Positions 27,182 through 37,038 of a stretch of 64,000 nt of DNA are shown piece after piece. This DNA is from Chitinophagaceae bacterium (GTDB lineage: Bacteria; Bacteroidota; Bacteroidia; Chitinophagales; Chitinophagaceae), in NCBI GenBank assembly GCA_020847395.1, contig JADLCD010000021.1:1-64000 (forward strand), given 5' to 3'. Positions within the stretch are counted from its first letter, which is position 1. Each line of letters opens with the position of its first letter. The notes under the pieces were generated by a model. That model had not been told where the DNA came from. It was given only the letters and a program-made list of their open reading frames with translations, and made no database searches. The translations under genes and the position numbers were made by a program.

Positions 27182-27736
27182 AAAAAATATTTAATTATGA
27201 CTCATCCGGCAAGAATTTCAAACTTATAAATACTATTTCATTTATAAGATGCAGCCTGCTATATTTCTATACCAGTATCCACGTTAGGCGCCTGTTTTTA
27301 CGTGGGATATGTACTATGGCTGAGTTAAGGAAATACTCAATAGCGATATATAGCTCACAGGTCTCCTCAAAGTAAAAGTCAGTGCTCCCGCCTGTCACAA
27401 AATGAATATGTTCCGGATCTACATAATTTTTTGAAGGTAATAAGGTTTTGAATTCGTTTCACTCACATTTTCTTATGTAAGCGCTTTTTAACAGTTAGAG
27501 CCGGGCATTTTACTGCTAAAATTATGGCACAATAGCGTTGGGCTGCCGATTTAGAATTTCTTGTCAGCACCTCAAATTATTCATTAGCCTCAATGACGAA
27601 GATCACTGAAAACATATTCCGCCTTTACATAACTTTGAGGAACTGAGGAGTGAAAGCTGAAACGCGGAAAGAGTAAACGATAACATACATGAGCTGATTG
27701 GCTTAACACCGGTTTAAATATTGAAAACAAACAGTT
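27182..27736. other. Long intergenic region, no confident gene
   Basis: 555 nt between the starts of the divergent GH127 and exporter genes. On the minus strand, 27458 down to 27267 is open for 63 sense codons before a stop, with a protein-like composition (YVDPEHIHFVTGGSTDFYF, later RKNRRLTWILV), but the only start candidate is an internal GTG that would give about 40 residues. It may be a gene fragment. The regulatory sequences of both neighbours must lie here; I see no clear operator. Confidence 0.35.
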
Positions 27737-28820
27737 ATGCATAAAAAAGCTTTGTATGCTTTTTTACTCTTCGCATTCATTTCATGCAGAAAGAAGCAGG
27801 AAACCATTCATCCGCAATACCAAAGCATTACGCAATCTGTATATGCCTCCGGCACAGTAAAAAGCAGCAATCAATACCAGGTGTTTGCCAATACTCCCGG
27901 TGTGATTGAAAAGCTTTTGATAAAAGAAGGCGATACGGTAAAAACCGGGCAAACGCTTTTGCTGATAAATAATTCAACGGCCGAATTGAGCAGGCAAAAT
28001 GCGGTAACATCTGCCAACTATAATGCCATTGCTAATAACCAGGAGCGGTTGCAGGAACTGGCAAGCGCTGCTGAAATTGCTCTGCAGAAAAAACAGAATG
28101 ATTCCTTATTGTACTATCGCCAGTCAAATTTATGGAGCCAGGGCATTGGCACACGCACCGAACTTGACCAACGGAAGCTGAATGCTGAAAATTCGGAACA
28201 AAATTATAAGAGCGCTTTGCTCCGCTATAATCAGCTTAAAAAACAATTGGATTATACAGCGCGGCAATCACGAACAAATCTTTCCATTGCCTCTGCACAG
28301 GAAAGTGACCTCAATGTTAAAAGCAAACTTAACGGAACAGTATTCAGTGTATTAAAAGAACAGGGCGAAATGGTAACAGCACAAACGCCGATTGCTGTTA
28401 TTGGTGAAAAAGAGAATCTTTACCTGGAACTTCAAATTGATGAATACGATATAAGCCAGGTAAATGAAGGGCAACAGGTAATGATAACAATGGATAGTTA
28501 TAAAGGAGAAGTATTTGAGGCAACAATAAGCAAGATATACCCGATGATGAATGAACGCTCCCGCACCTTTACCGCAGAGGCGGTGTTTACCAAACGTCCG
28601 CCAAAGCTTTTTCCTAACCCTTACCGCGGAAGCCAATATCATTATTACCACAAAAGAAAAAGCATTGTTAATACCGAGAAGCTATCTTATTGACGACGAG
28701 TATGTGTTATTGAAAGATAAAACTAAAGTGCGTGTAGGCGTAGGCGTTAAGGATACCAGGTATGTTGAAATTACTTCTGGCATTACCGCTGAAAATGAAC
28801 TGCTAAATCCTGCGGAATGA
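27737..28820 (+). pseudogene. HlyD/MFP-type periplasmic adaptor, frameshifted
   Basis: The membrane-fusion lipoprotein of an ABC exporter (lipobox FISC, Cys17). Domains: biotinyl-lipoyl half at about residues 35-80 (GVIEKLLIKEGDTVKTGQ), coiled-coil hairpin (85-195), second lipoyl half and beta-barrel (KLNGTVFSVLKEQGEMV onward). The frame is lost at the CCC run at 28618-28620: the first frame ends at 28693, while the expected continuation (LTAEANIIITTKEKALLIPRS) is in the +1 frame to the stop at 28820. Removing one C restores a full-length protein of about 360 residues. Its stop overlaps the permease ATG (ATGA), a normal operon join. Confidence 0.85.
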
Positions 28821-30076
28821 AACCAAAGCTGCTCATAGAAATAGCGATATCGCTGCTAAGAGCCAGGATGCGGCAAACTATAGTAGCAGCTGTTGGTGTT
28901 ACTTTCGGTATTACCATGTTTGTTACATTGCTTGGTTTTATGAACGGGTTAAACAAGCTGCTCGACGGGCTTATTACAAACCGTACACCGCATATCAGGA
29001 TATTCCGGGATATTGTGCCAAGTAAGCACCAGCCTGTAGAACTATCCAGTCAATATAATACATCATACAATTTTATCAGCTCTATAAAAGCACCCAACGG
29101 CAGGTAGGAAATTTATAATGCCAATAAAATAATGGATTTTCTTAAAAACGATAAAAGAGTATTGGGTGTATCAAGAAAAGTGTCAACGCAGGTATTTTTT
29201 AATTCCGGTTCAATCGATATTACCGGCTTTATGAATGGTATTGATATTGAATCGGAGGTGAAGTTTTATAAGTTTAATGAGTATGTTACTACCGGTAAGC
29301 CGATGGATTTGAAATATGTTCCCAACAGTATTATTCTTGGCAAACCGCTGGCGCAAAAACTGCTTGCGGATATTGGTGATGTTATACAAATTACCACTCC
29401 ACAGGGTGAGCGCTTTCCATTAAAAGTAGTGGGGTACTACCAGTCAGGGTTAGCCGATTTTGACAAAACACAAAGTTTTGTAAACACCTCAACTGTACAA
29501 ACCATTTTGGGTAAACCGAATAGTTATATCACGGATATACAGGTTAAGCTATACGACATTAAACAAGCGCCTGCAATAGCAAAGGAATATGCGAAAGTTT
29601 TTGATACTAATACAGAAGATATACAAACTGCCAATGCGCAATTTGAAACCGGCAACAATATCAGGAATATTATTTCATACGCGGTAGGTATTACCTTACT
29701 TATTGTTGCTGGCTTTGGTATATACAATATACTCAACATGATGATTTTTGAGAAAATGGATACGATTGCCATTTTAAAGGCTACAGGATTTGCCGGTGTT
29801 GATGTAAAAAGAATTTTCCTGTTCATTTCAATAAGCATTGGCATTACAGGTTGCTTTGCCGGTTTGCTGTTTGGCTATATATTAAGCAGCATTATTGAGC
29901 GGCTTCCGTTTGAAACAGCGGCGCTTCCAACTATTAAAACATTCCCGGTTGACTTCAATCCTTTGTATTATATCATCGCTATTATATTTTCTTTAATCAC
30001 CACATTTTTTGCCGGCTGGTTTCCGGCTAGAAAAGCAAGCCGGGTAGACCCGGTAATTATCATCAGGGGGAAATAG
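28817..30076 (+). pseudogene. MacB/DevC-type ABC permease interrupted by an in-frame stop
   Basis: An FtsX-like exporter permease: an N-terminal membrane helix (IVAAVGVTFGITMFVTLLGF), a periplasmic MacB-PCD-like domain, and three C-terminal helices (for example IISYAVGITLLIVAGFGIYN) ending in PARKASRVDPVIIIRG. A TAG at 29105-29107 interrupts the frame; translation continues unchanged on both sides (...KAPNGR, stop, EIYNANKIMDFLKND...), consistent with a CAG-to-TAG change. Without readthrough, only a 96-residue fragment is made, and a 314-residue C-terminal piece could start at the ATG at 29132. Middle gene of the exporter operon. Confidence 0.85.
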
Positions 30077-30077
30077 T

Positions 30078-30758
30078 ATGAGCACAACAATATTGCAGGC
30101 AAAGGATATTAACAAGAGCTTTAAAGACCCTGTGCTGATGCCTGTACTGCATAATATAAGTTTTACTATTGAAAAAGGAGAGTTCACTTCTATTATCGGT
30201 AAGTCGGGCTGCGGAAAATCCACGCTGCTGTATATTCTTTCTACAATGGATACGGATTATACCGGTGAATTATGTATTGATGAAGAATTGATGTCGAGCA
30301 AATCAGAAAAAGATCTCGCACATATACGCAATGAAAAAATCGGTTTTGTTTTTCAGTTTCATTACCTGCTGAATGAATTTACAGTGCTGAGGAACGTGAT
30401 GCTGCCTGCGCTTCGTTTAAGCAAATATTCTGAAGCCGAGATTGAAATGCGTGCAATGAAATGGCTTGATAACCTGGGCATAAAAGATCTTGCGCATAAA
30501 AAAGCCAATCATTTATCCGGGGGGCAAAAACAGCGTGTGGCCATTGCCAGGGCACTCATCAACGACCCTGCTATTATTATGGGTGATGAACCTACAGGCA
30601 ATCTTGACAAGAAAAACAGTGAGATTGTTTTTGAAACTTTCCGCCAGCTTTCTGAAGAGTTTAAGCAAACGCTTTTAATTGTAACCCATGATAATGATTT
30701 TGCAGCAAGCACCAGAAGAACCATTGAGATGGAAGACGGAAGGATAATCAGGCATTGA
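30078..30758 (+). CDS. ABC exporter ATP-binding subunit (MacB/LolD/DevA type)
   Basis: A 226-residue ATPase that would drive the adjacent permease. Walker A GKSGCGKS, Q-loop GFVFQFHYLLNEFT, signature LSGGQKQRVAIARAL, Walker B AIIMGDEPTGNLD and H-loop VTHD are all intact. The ATG at 30078 begins two bases after the permease stop. The adaptor-permease-ATPase order resembles devBCA exporters. It is intact although both upstream partners are disrupted, so it may be recently orphaned or may serve another permease. Confidence 0.9.
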   Translation: MSTTILQAKDINKSFKDPVLMPVLHNISFTIEKGEFTSIIGKSGCGKSTLLYILSTMDTDYTGELCIDEELMSSKSEKDLAHIRNEKIGFVFQFHYLLNEFTVLRNVMLPALRLSKYSEAEIEMRAMKWLDNLGIKDLAHKKANHLSGGQKQRVAIARALINDPAIIMGDEPTGNLDKKNSEIVFETFRQLSEEFKQTLLIVTHDNDFAASTRRTIEMEDGRIIRH

Positions 30759-30929
30759 AATGAGGGAGTGTATGCCGGAATATATCAAATGAAAAAAATC
30801 TCGCGCCTGTTGTCTCGCTCCTCACGATAATACGGTTAAAATATATGCAGGAATGCATAAAATATAAACAACAATTTTGATCTGCAACTTTTAATTTTGC
30901 AACCTGCAAAAGCATAATCCTGCAATACA

Positions 30930-32180
30930 ATGAAAAATATAGTGATAGTAGGCGGAGGCATTATAGGTTTAAGCTCCGCGTTTTATCTTCAAAAATCCGG
31001 ACATAAAGTTACCGTTATAGATAAAGATGATTTTTTAAACAACTGCTCTTATGGCAATGCAGGCTATGTTTGCCCCAGCCATTTTGTTCCGCTGGCTACA
31101 CCGGGTATAGTATGGCAGGGTTTTAAATGGATGTTTAATTCGCAAAGCCCGTTTTATGTGCAGCCTTCTGTAAAAAGCGCGTTGATTGACTGGGGATTAA
31201 AATTTGTGAAAAGCGCTAACGACCGCCATGTAGCAACTTCGGCTATACCTTTACGTGATATTGCCATATTAAGCCAGAAGGAATACGAGAGCTGGACCAA
31301 AATTCCGGGTTTTGATTTTGCGTATGAGCATAAAGGATTGCTCGAAATATTCCAGACAACGCCGGTTGCGGAACATGCGCATCACACCGTAGAAAAAGCA
31401 AATGCAATAGGGCTGGATGCTGTTTTACTCAATGCGGAAGAATTGCAACAATTAGAGCCTCATACTAAAATAAATGCGCTTGGCGCAATATTGTTTAAAT
31501 GCGATGCTCATTTATATCCGCAAAAATTAATGCACGGGCTGATTAATATTTTAAAACAAAGTGGTGTACAGTTAGTATCTAATGAAGCAGTTATAAAATT
31601 TGAAAAAAAAGGGAACAGCATTAATAAAGTAATTACCGCCAAAAACGCCTATGATGCCAGCCAGGTTATTATTGCAACCGGTGCATGGTCAAGAGAAATA
31701 GCAGCCCTGGCAGATACCAAAATTCCACTGATGCCGGGGCGTGGTTATTCCATTACGCTTGAAAATTCTCCTTACCACATAAATCACCCATCCGTATTAA
31801 TGGAAGGAAGAGTTGCCCTTACCCCAATGGACGGAAGCAAAATACGCTTTGGAGGAACAATGGAAGTAGTGCCTACCAGTACTCCGCCCCGTTATAAACG
31901 TGTAGAAGGTATTGTAAGCGCGGTAAAACGTTATTATACAGAATTTGATATACCTGTTCCAGAAGAAAAAGATATATGGTATGGCTATCGCCCATGCTCT
32001 GCAGATGGTTTGCCATATATAGGCAAAATAAAAAAGTATAATAATGTAGTTGTTGCAACCGGCCATGCAATGATTGGGTTAAGCACCGGTGCCGGTACAG
32101 GAAAACTGGTATCTGAAATTGTGAATGGAGAAAAACCAGCCATGGATATCAAACCATTTGAGGTAGAACGGTTTGGTTAA
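30930..32180 (+). CDS. DadA-like FAD-dependent D-amino acid dehydrogenase
   Basis: A 416-residue flavoprotein of the DAO family. N-terminal FAD-binding IVIVGGGIIGLSSAFYLQ, followed by NCSYGNAGYVCPSHFVPLATPG, typical of DadA and of D-hydroxyproline dehydrogenases, and a C-terminal GTMEVVPT and YGYRPCSADGLPYIG segment. It oxidises D-amino acids to keto acids and passes electrons to the respiratory chain. Single gene; a TAATTTTG -7-like box lies at 30892-30899. A D-hydroxyproline substrate is possible because a ketoglutarate-semialdehyde dehydrogenase occurs at 44 kb, but the two are not linked. Confidence 0.88.
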   Translation: MKNIVIVGGGIIGLSSAFYLQKSGHKVTVIDKDDFLNNCSYGNAGYVCPSHFVPLATPGIVWQGFKWMFNSQSPFYVQPSVKSALIDWGLKFVKSANDRHVATSAIPLRDIAILSQKEYESWTKIPGFDFAYEHKGLLEIFQTTPVAEHAHHTVEKANAIGLDAVLLNAEELQQLEPHTKINALGAILFKCDAHLYPQKLMHGLINILKQSGVQLVSNEAVIKFEKKGNSINKVITAKNAYDASQVIIATGAWSREIAALADTKIPLMPGRGYSITLENSPYHINHPSVLMEGRVALTPMDGSKIRFGGTMEVVPTSTPPRYKRVEGIVSAVKRYYTEFDIPVPEEKDIWYGYRPCSADGLPYIGKIKKYNNVVVATGHAMIGLSTGAGTGKLVSEIVNGEKPAMDIKPFEVERFG

Positions 32181-32321
32181 TGTGTAAATGAGATGTTCAA
32201 TATTTTTGTTTTACGCATAACTGTTATCATGCAGTTAACATTTGCAAAATCTCACTGCTTAATATATTATCCTGGGGTAAGCAAAATACTTTCTGGAGAT
32301 CATTTCCGTTTTCTCTGACTA

Positions 32322-32828
32322 ATGGGTCGTTTTATGAAGCAACTATTGTTCTTTCTTTTGGTATTCTTGTCGGGAAAAAATATTGACGCACAACGTATAA
32401 GCAGCGTTCCGACATTTACCATTGACACGCTGTTTACAGCTATGAACATTAAGGAAGATGTTATTAATATTACAGTGAGTAACCCGGGTGAAACAAGCAG
32501 GCAGCTTATTATGGAAATTGTAGCTGTGGAAGAAGAAAACAGCTATTGGGGAACCATATATTCCGCTGCCATTAATGAAGACAGTTATTTTTTTAAGCAA
32601 TGGCGGGAAGGAAAAAAACTTGCAGAAAAAATGAATGTAAAATTTGCATTGCCCCGCTATAATAAATTATACCAGAGTATTGATGCCGATGAGGCAAAAG
32701 ATTTTAGCTTTACTATAAGTGGTAAGCCAATGCAAAAAGGAACTGCTGTGAGGCTTCGAATAACGGCTACAGACAATAACGAGATGGTTTACTCCTCTGT
32801 ATTTTATCTTTATAAGCAACCTAATTAA
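32322..32828 (+). CDS. Secreted protein of unknown function
   Basis: A 168-residue protein with a signal peptide (QLLFFLLVFLSGKNIDAQ); the start is ATG 32322 or ATG 32334. The mature part looks beta-rich (ITVSNPGETSRQLIMEIVAV, later AVRLRITATDNNEMVYSSVF), consistent with an immunoglobulin-like or beta-sandwich fold. I recognise no family. Single gene between dadA-like and the TonB-dependent receptor. Confidence 0.65.
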   Translation: MGRFMKQLLFFLLVFLSGKNIDAQRISSVPTFTIDTLFTAMNIKEDVINITVSNPGETSRQLIMEIVAVEEENSYWGTIYSAAINEDSYFFKQWREGKKLAEKMNVKFALPRYNKLYQSIDADEAKDFSFTISGKPMQKGTAVRLRITATDNNEMVYSSVFYLYKQPN

Positions 32829-33084
32829 ATAGCCGGTTCCTGGTATATTGTATGCATCTTGCCGGTCTTTTATGGCTGCGCGCCTGATTCGGCACATGTG
32901 TTGTTTTGCCTGCGTAATTAACCACACAGAACAATGGGCCATATTGCAATCAACTGCAATCGGGAAGTTTTTGTGTTTGAATTAAAAAGTTTAAAAGTTA
33001 GTAAATTACTTTAAAAGTATTTGGAATGCACTGTATTTGGTTTATAAAATAAACTACTTTATATTTGAGATAAATTTATAAATC

Positions 33085-35331
33085 GTGAAATTTTGCTCTT
33101 TAATATATATACTGTTACTATCCGGCTATATCAGCCAGGCACAAACGAAAATATCGGGTAATATAAAAGATAATAAAGGTAAACCAGTACCTTCTGCCAG
33201 CATTGTTTTAAAAGATACTTACGATGGCGCAACTTCCGATTCTTCAGGCAATTTTTCTTTCACTACTTCCGAAAAGGGAAAGTTTACGCTGGCAGTAACC
33301 GCAGTAGGTTATAAACCTGCTGAACAAATGATTGATATTGCAGGTAGTAATATCACTATTAATATTTCTGTTAAAGAAGAAGTGAGTGAATTAAAAGCCG
33401 TAATTATTTCTGCCGGAAGTTTTGAAGCAGGCGATAAAAAAAGAGTAACGGTATTAAACTCTATTGATATTGCCACTACTGCGGGCGCTAACGCGGATGT
33501 AACCGGCGCCTTAAAAACTTTACCCGGTGCACAGCAGGTGGGTGAGAGCGAAGGCTTGTTTGTAAGAGGCGGTACGGCTGCTGAAACCAAAACTTTTATT
33601 GACGGTACATTGGTTAATAATTTTTTTTACAGCAGTGTGCCGGGCATTGCGCAGCGCAGTCGCTTCTCCCCGTTTTTGTTTAAAGGCACCGTGTTCAGTA
33701 CGGGTGGTTATTCCGCGTTGTATGGGCAGGCCTTGTCTTCTGCATTAATACTTGAGTCTATTGATTTGCCTGAGCAAAGTTCGAGCGATATAGGTATATC
33801 AGTATTAAGCCTGAGTGCAGGTCATCAGCATCTCGCCAAAAATAAAAAATCATCATGGGGCGTAAGTTATAGCTATGCTAATTTGTGGCTTGCATTTAAA
33901 GCCATTAAACAAAGACAGGATTATTCCAAAATACCGGAGTATCATGAAGGAGACGCGAACTTCAGAATTAAAACTTCAGAAACAGGCATTATTAAATACT
34001 ATGGATATTTTAGTGCCAACCGTTTGGGTATAATAACACCCGGCATTGATACCACTGGCTATTATGATGCTTTCAACATCAAAAATTTTAACATGTACCA
34101 TAACCTTTCTTACAGGGAAAGCCTGGGTAATGGATGGAAGCTCACCACCGGCGTTTCTTATTCCACCAATAAAGATAATATTGAAGGACGATTGCAGGAT
34201 GCTGCTGAAAAGGAAGCAGAGATACCGGCGCTTGCCTATAAAAATTTTGGATTGGAATCTCCCGGTCAATACTTTAATGCCAAAGCAGTGATTGATAAAA
34301 GGCTGATGGGTATTTCTGTTATTCGTTTTGGTGGCGAATATAATTACAGCAACGATAAATATCATTATACTTTATACAACGGGCAAAAATTTACCAGCAG
34401 CATTATTGATCATTTAAAAGCTGCATTTGCAGAAACGGATATTTATATTACCAACGACCTGGCTGCTAAAATCGGGGGGCGTTTTGAAAACTCTTCTCTG
34501 CTAAATAAAAGTAATATAGCGCCACGTGTATCGCTGGCGTACAAAACAGGCAAACGGAGCCAGGCTTCCCTTGCTTATGGTGTATTTTATCAAAATCCTG
34601 AAAAGAAATACCTGCCTTCACCGGATGTACTTACTTTTTCAAAAGCCACACATTATATAGCGCAGTATCAAAAGGTAACCAGCAAAACCACTTTCAGGAC
34701 AGAAGTGTTTTATAAAAAATACAATCACCTTATTAAAACCGATATGGTAAATGCAGCGCAGCAGGTGGCTGTAAATAATAATGGATATGGCGATGCAAAA
34801 GGGCTGGAGATTTTCTGGCGCGATAAAAAAACGATTAAGAATGTAGATTACTGGGTATCTTATTCCTACCTCGATACAAAAAGAGACTATACCAATTTCC
34901 CTTACGCTATTCAGCCAAACTTTGCAGCAAAGCATACGGCATCGCTGGTAATGAAAAAATTTGTTACCAAATGGAAAACCGGTTTTAATATGTCGTATAC
35001 CTATGCCAGTGGCAGGCCATACTACAATATTATGCACGATGGCAATGGATATACATTTACCGATAAGGGAAAAGCAATGGATTATAATAATGTCAGCTTC
35101 AGCTTAAATTATTTGCCCAACTTATTCAAGAAAGACAGCAAAACATTTACCGTTCTTGTATTAACAGTGAACAATATTTTTGGTATCAGCCAGGTTTACG
35201 GATACAATTATTCTTACGATGGATCAAGAAAAGCAGCGATACTACCTCCTTCCAGGACATTTGTTTTTCTTGGTGCATTCTTTAGTTTCGGCATTGACAG
35301 AACAGAAGATGCTATTAATAATAATCTTTAA
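33085..35331 (+). CDS. TonB-dependent receptor with carboxypeptidase-regulatory N-domain
   Basis: An outer-membrane active transporter of 748 residues starting at GTG 33085. Signal peptide ending YISQAQ, a CarboxypepD-reg-like domain (about residues 20-100, ISGNIKDNKGKPVPSASIVL), a plug (105-230, GESEGLFVRGGTAAETKTFI), and a beta-barrel to the C-terminus. It lacks the SusC-specific SusD partner, so it is more like a siderophore or small-ligand receptor. No ferric or vitamin ligand is readable. Downstream lie a secreted helical protein and a membrane/regulator pair on the same strand. Confidence 0.9.
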   Translation: MKFCSLIYILLLSGYISQAQTKISGNIKDNKGKPVPSASIVLKDTYDGATSDSSGNFSFTTSEKGKFTLAVTAVGYKPAEQMIDIAGSNITINISVKEEVSELKAVIISAGSFEAGDKKRVTVLNSIDIATTAGANADVTGALKTLPGAQQVGESEGLFVRGGTAAETKTFIDGTLVNNFFYSSVPGIAQRSRFSPFLFKGTVFSTGGYSALYGQALSSALILESIDLPEQSSSDIGISVLSLSAGHQHLAKNKKSSWGVSYSYANLWLAFKAIKQRQDYSKIPEYHEGDANFRIKTSETGIIKYYGYFSANRLGIITPGIDTTGYYDAFNIKNFNMYHNLSYRESLGNGWKLTTGVSYSTNKDNIEGRLQDAAEKEAEIPALAYKNFGLESPGQYFNAKAVIDKRLMGISVIRFGGEYNYSNDKYHYTLYNGQKFTSSIIDHLKAAFAETDIYITNDLAAKIGGRFENSSLLNKSNIAPRVSLAYKTGKRSQASLAYGVFYQNPEKKYLPSPDVLTFSKATHYIAQYQKVTSKTTFRTEVFYKKYNHLIKTDMVNAAQQVAVNNNGYGDAKGLEIFWRDKKTIKNVDYWVSYSYLDTKRDYTNFPYAIQPNFAAKHTASLVMKKFVTKWKTGFNMSYTYASGRPYYNIMHDGNGYTFTDKGKAMDYNNVSFSLNYLPNLFKKDSKTFTVLVLTVNNIFGISQVYGYNYSYDGSRKAAILPPSRTFVFLGAFFSFGIDRTEDAINNNL

Positions 35332-35416
35332 ATTAAATAAGCATATTCCATACAATCCCTGTAGTATGGAGCAAATAATCAAATCTCTTGCAGGGGAGGG
35401 AAGAAAAGCATACATC

Positions 35417-36046
35417 ATGAAGAAAATAATTTCAATGCTTGCGGTGTGCCTGCTGGTAGTAACCGCAATGGCGCAAAATGAAAAATATGTAAATGCCATG
35501 CAGGCAAATCTTACAAAGTTTGACACTGTAAAAACTACAGCCGGTTTTATTGACCTGTCAAATGCATTTGCCCGCATAGGCGATGCGGAAAAGAACCAGT
35601 GGCTGCCTTATTATTATGCCGCTCTGTCGCTTTCAACTGCAGGGTGGATGGATCAATCGCTCGACAAAGATGCCAATGCTGAAAAGATAAAAGCTTTTTG
35701 TACTAAAGCGGAAGCAATAAACGATAATGCAGAAATATGTGCTGTGAGAAATATGGCAGCAACACAGCAAATGCTTGTTGATCCGCAAACGAGGTGGCAA
35801 ACTTATGGGCCAGAAGCATCATCAGCTTTGGAAAAAGGATTGAAACTGGAGCCCAATAATCCGAGGCTACATTTTCTGCAAGCCAGCAGTGTATATAATA
35901 CGCCTGAACAATTTGGCGGAGGTAAAGATAAAGCTAAACCGATGCTGGAAAAAACACTGGAACTGTTTAATGCAGAAAATCCCAAGCCACTTTACCCGCA
36001 TTGGGGTAAAAACAGGGTAGAAGAAATGCTTGCGAGCTATAAATAA
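35417..36046 (+). CDS. Secreted TPR-like helical protein of unknown function
   Basis: A 209-residue protein from the ATG at 35417, which gives a clean signal peptide (MKKIISMLAVCLLVVTAMAQ); the frame is open further back into the receptor gene but lacks any signal there. The mature part is alpha-helical with TPR-like spacing (KNQWLPYYYAALSLSTAGWM, EASSALEKGLKLEPNNPRLHF). It lies 85 nt after the receptor. It may assist the receptor in the periplasm; this is inference. Confidence 0.75.
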   Translation: MKKIISMLAVCLLVVTAMAQNEKYVNAMQANLTKFDTVKTTAGFIDLSNAFARIGDAEKNQWLPYYYAALSLSTAGWMDQSLDKDANAEKIKAFCTKAEAINDNAEICAVRNMAATQQMLVDPQTRWQTYGPEASSALEKGLKLEPNNPRLHFLQASSVYNTPEQFGGGKDKAKPMLEKTLELFNAENPKPLYPHWGKNRVEEMLASYK

Positions 36047-36079
36047 TCATGCCTGTTTTTTTCTAACAAACTTTCCTTT

Positions 36080-36682
36080 ATGCAACAACAAAAACTTACG
36101 GAACAGGAAAGCCTGAAGCTGATCAGTAAAATGATATATGAAGCCAAAGGATATTACTATGAAAACGGAATGTCGGCCCTGATTTACGGTTTTAGCATAT
36201 TGATATGTTCTTTATTGTCTTTTCTGGTAGCGCAAAAGTATATATGGCTTCCCCTGAATCCTTTTTACATCCTTGTTCCTATTTTTTTTGTTCAGGCGTG
36301 GATACAAAGAAGACAGGAAAAACAGAAAAAAGCAAAAACATTTACTGATGAAACAATTGATTATGTGTGGATAGGTTTTTTTCTTAGTTGTATAGCTGCT
36401 CTCTCCGCATTATTTGCCGGCGTGGATTATCTTGTTATATCTTTTATTCTTATCCTTTTAGGCTTTGCTACATTGCTAACAGGCCTCATCGCAAAATTCC
36501 CATATCATATTGTCAGTGCTATAGTATGTTTACTGATGGCAGCCGGTTCCTTTTTTTTGCAAAATCAAAATAGCTATTTAGTGCTGGCAACAGCCGCTGG
36601 TATGATATGGATTATTCCCGGGTTTATGCTCCGCTCGAAGTTTAAAAAGATTTTGAAAACGGAAAAAAATATTGAGTATTGA
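36080..36682 (+). CDS. Inner-membrane protein of unknown function
   Basis: A 200-residue integral membrane protein with an amphipathic N-terminal helix and about six hydrophobic segments, ending in a basic cytoplasmic tail (RSKFKKILKTEKNIEY). No enzyme motif is visible. The TGA stop is immediately followed by the ATG of the winged-helix gene (TGAATG), so the two are translationally coupled. In many Bacteroidota such pairs form small regulatory modules in which the regulator partners with a membrane protein. Confidence 0.75.
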   Translation: MQQQKLTEQESLKLISKMIYEAKGYYYENGMSALIYGFSILICSLLSFLVAQKYIWLPLNPFYILVPIFFVQAWIQRRQEKQKKAKTFTDETIDYVWIGFFLSCIAALSALFAGVDYLVISFILILLGFATLLTGLIAKFPYHIVSAIVCLLMAAGSFFLQNQNSYLVLATAAGMIWIIPGFMLRSKFKKILKTEKNIEY

Positions 36683-36970
36683 ATGTTTAAAGATTTAGAT
36701 CCGATATTACACTCGCAGCTCAGGCTTGCCGTTATTTCACTTCTTATCGGAGTTAAAGAAGCCGAATTTACCTTTTTGAAGGAGAAAACAAATGCTACGG
36801 CAGGCAACCTTAGTGTGCAGATACAGAAACTGAAAGATGCAGGCTACATTGACGTGATCAAGAAGTTCAAGGATAATTACCCTCAAACTATTTGTAAGAT
36901 TACTACTAAAGGCATAAAAGCTTTTGAAGAATACGTAAAAAACCTGCAGTACTATCTTGGAAAAAAATAA
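36683..36970 (+). CDS. Winged-helix transcriptional regulator
   Basis: A 95-residue DNA-binding protein consisting of a single winged helix of the MarR/HTH_34 kind: HSQLRLAVISLLIGVKEAEF, recognition region TNATAGNLSVQIQKLKDAGY and wing FKDNYPQTICKITTKGIKAF. There is no ligand domain. It is directly coupled to the preceding membrane-protein gene and probably regulates it and perhaps the receptor genes upstream. A strong hairpin follows the stop. Confidence 0.85.
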   Translation: MFKDLDPILHSQLRLAVISLLIGVKEAEFTFLKEKTNATAGNLSVQIQKLKDAGYIDVIKKFKDNYPQTICKITTKGIKAFEEYVKNLQYYLGKK

Positions 36971-36997
36971 TAAGCGCAGATTTAGTCTGCGCTTATT
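36961..36997 (-). terminator. Perfect hairpin terminator between convergent genes
   Basis: AATAAGCGCAGA (36969-36980), loop TTTAG, TCTGCGCTTATT (36986-36997). On the minus strand it is followed by TTATTTTTTT, so it terminates the 37039-37719 gene; on the plus strand it lies at the end of the winged-helix gene but lacks a good U-tract. Confidence 0.85.
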
Positions 36998-37038
36998 AAG
37001 GATATTAAAAAAACGGGGTCATGTTGTAGTGGCTCTGA

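Noticed and set aside
29105-29107. Recoding of TAG in the permease (readthrough or pyrrolysine)
   Set aside because: There is no recoding signal or pyl gene in view, and the adjacent adaptor has an independent frameshift, so decay is the simpler reading.
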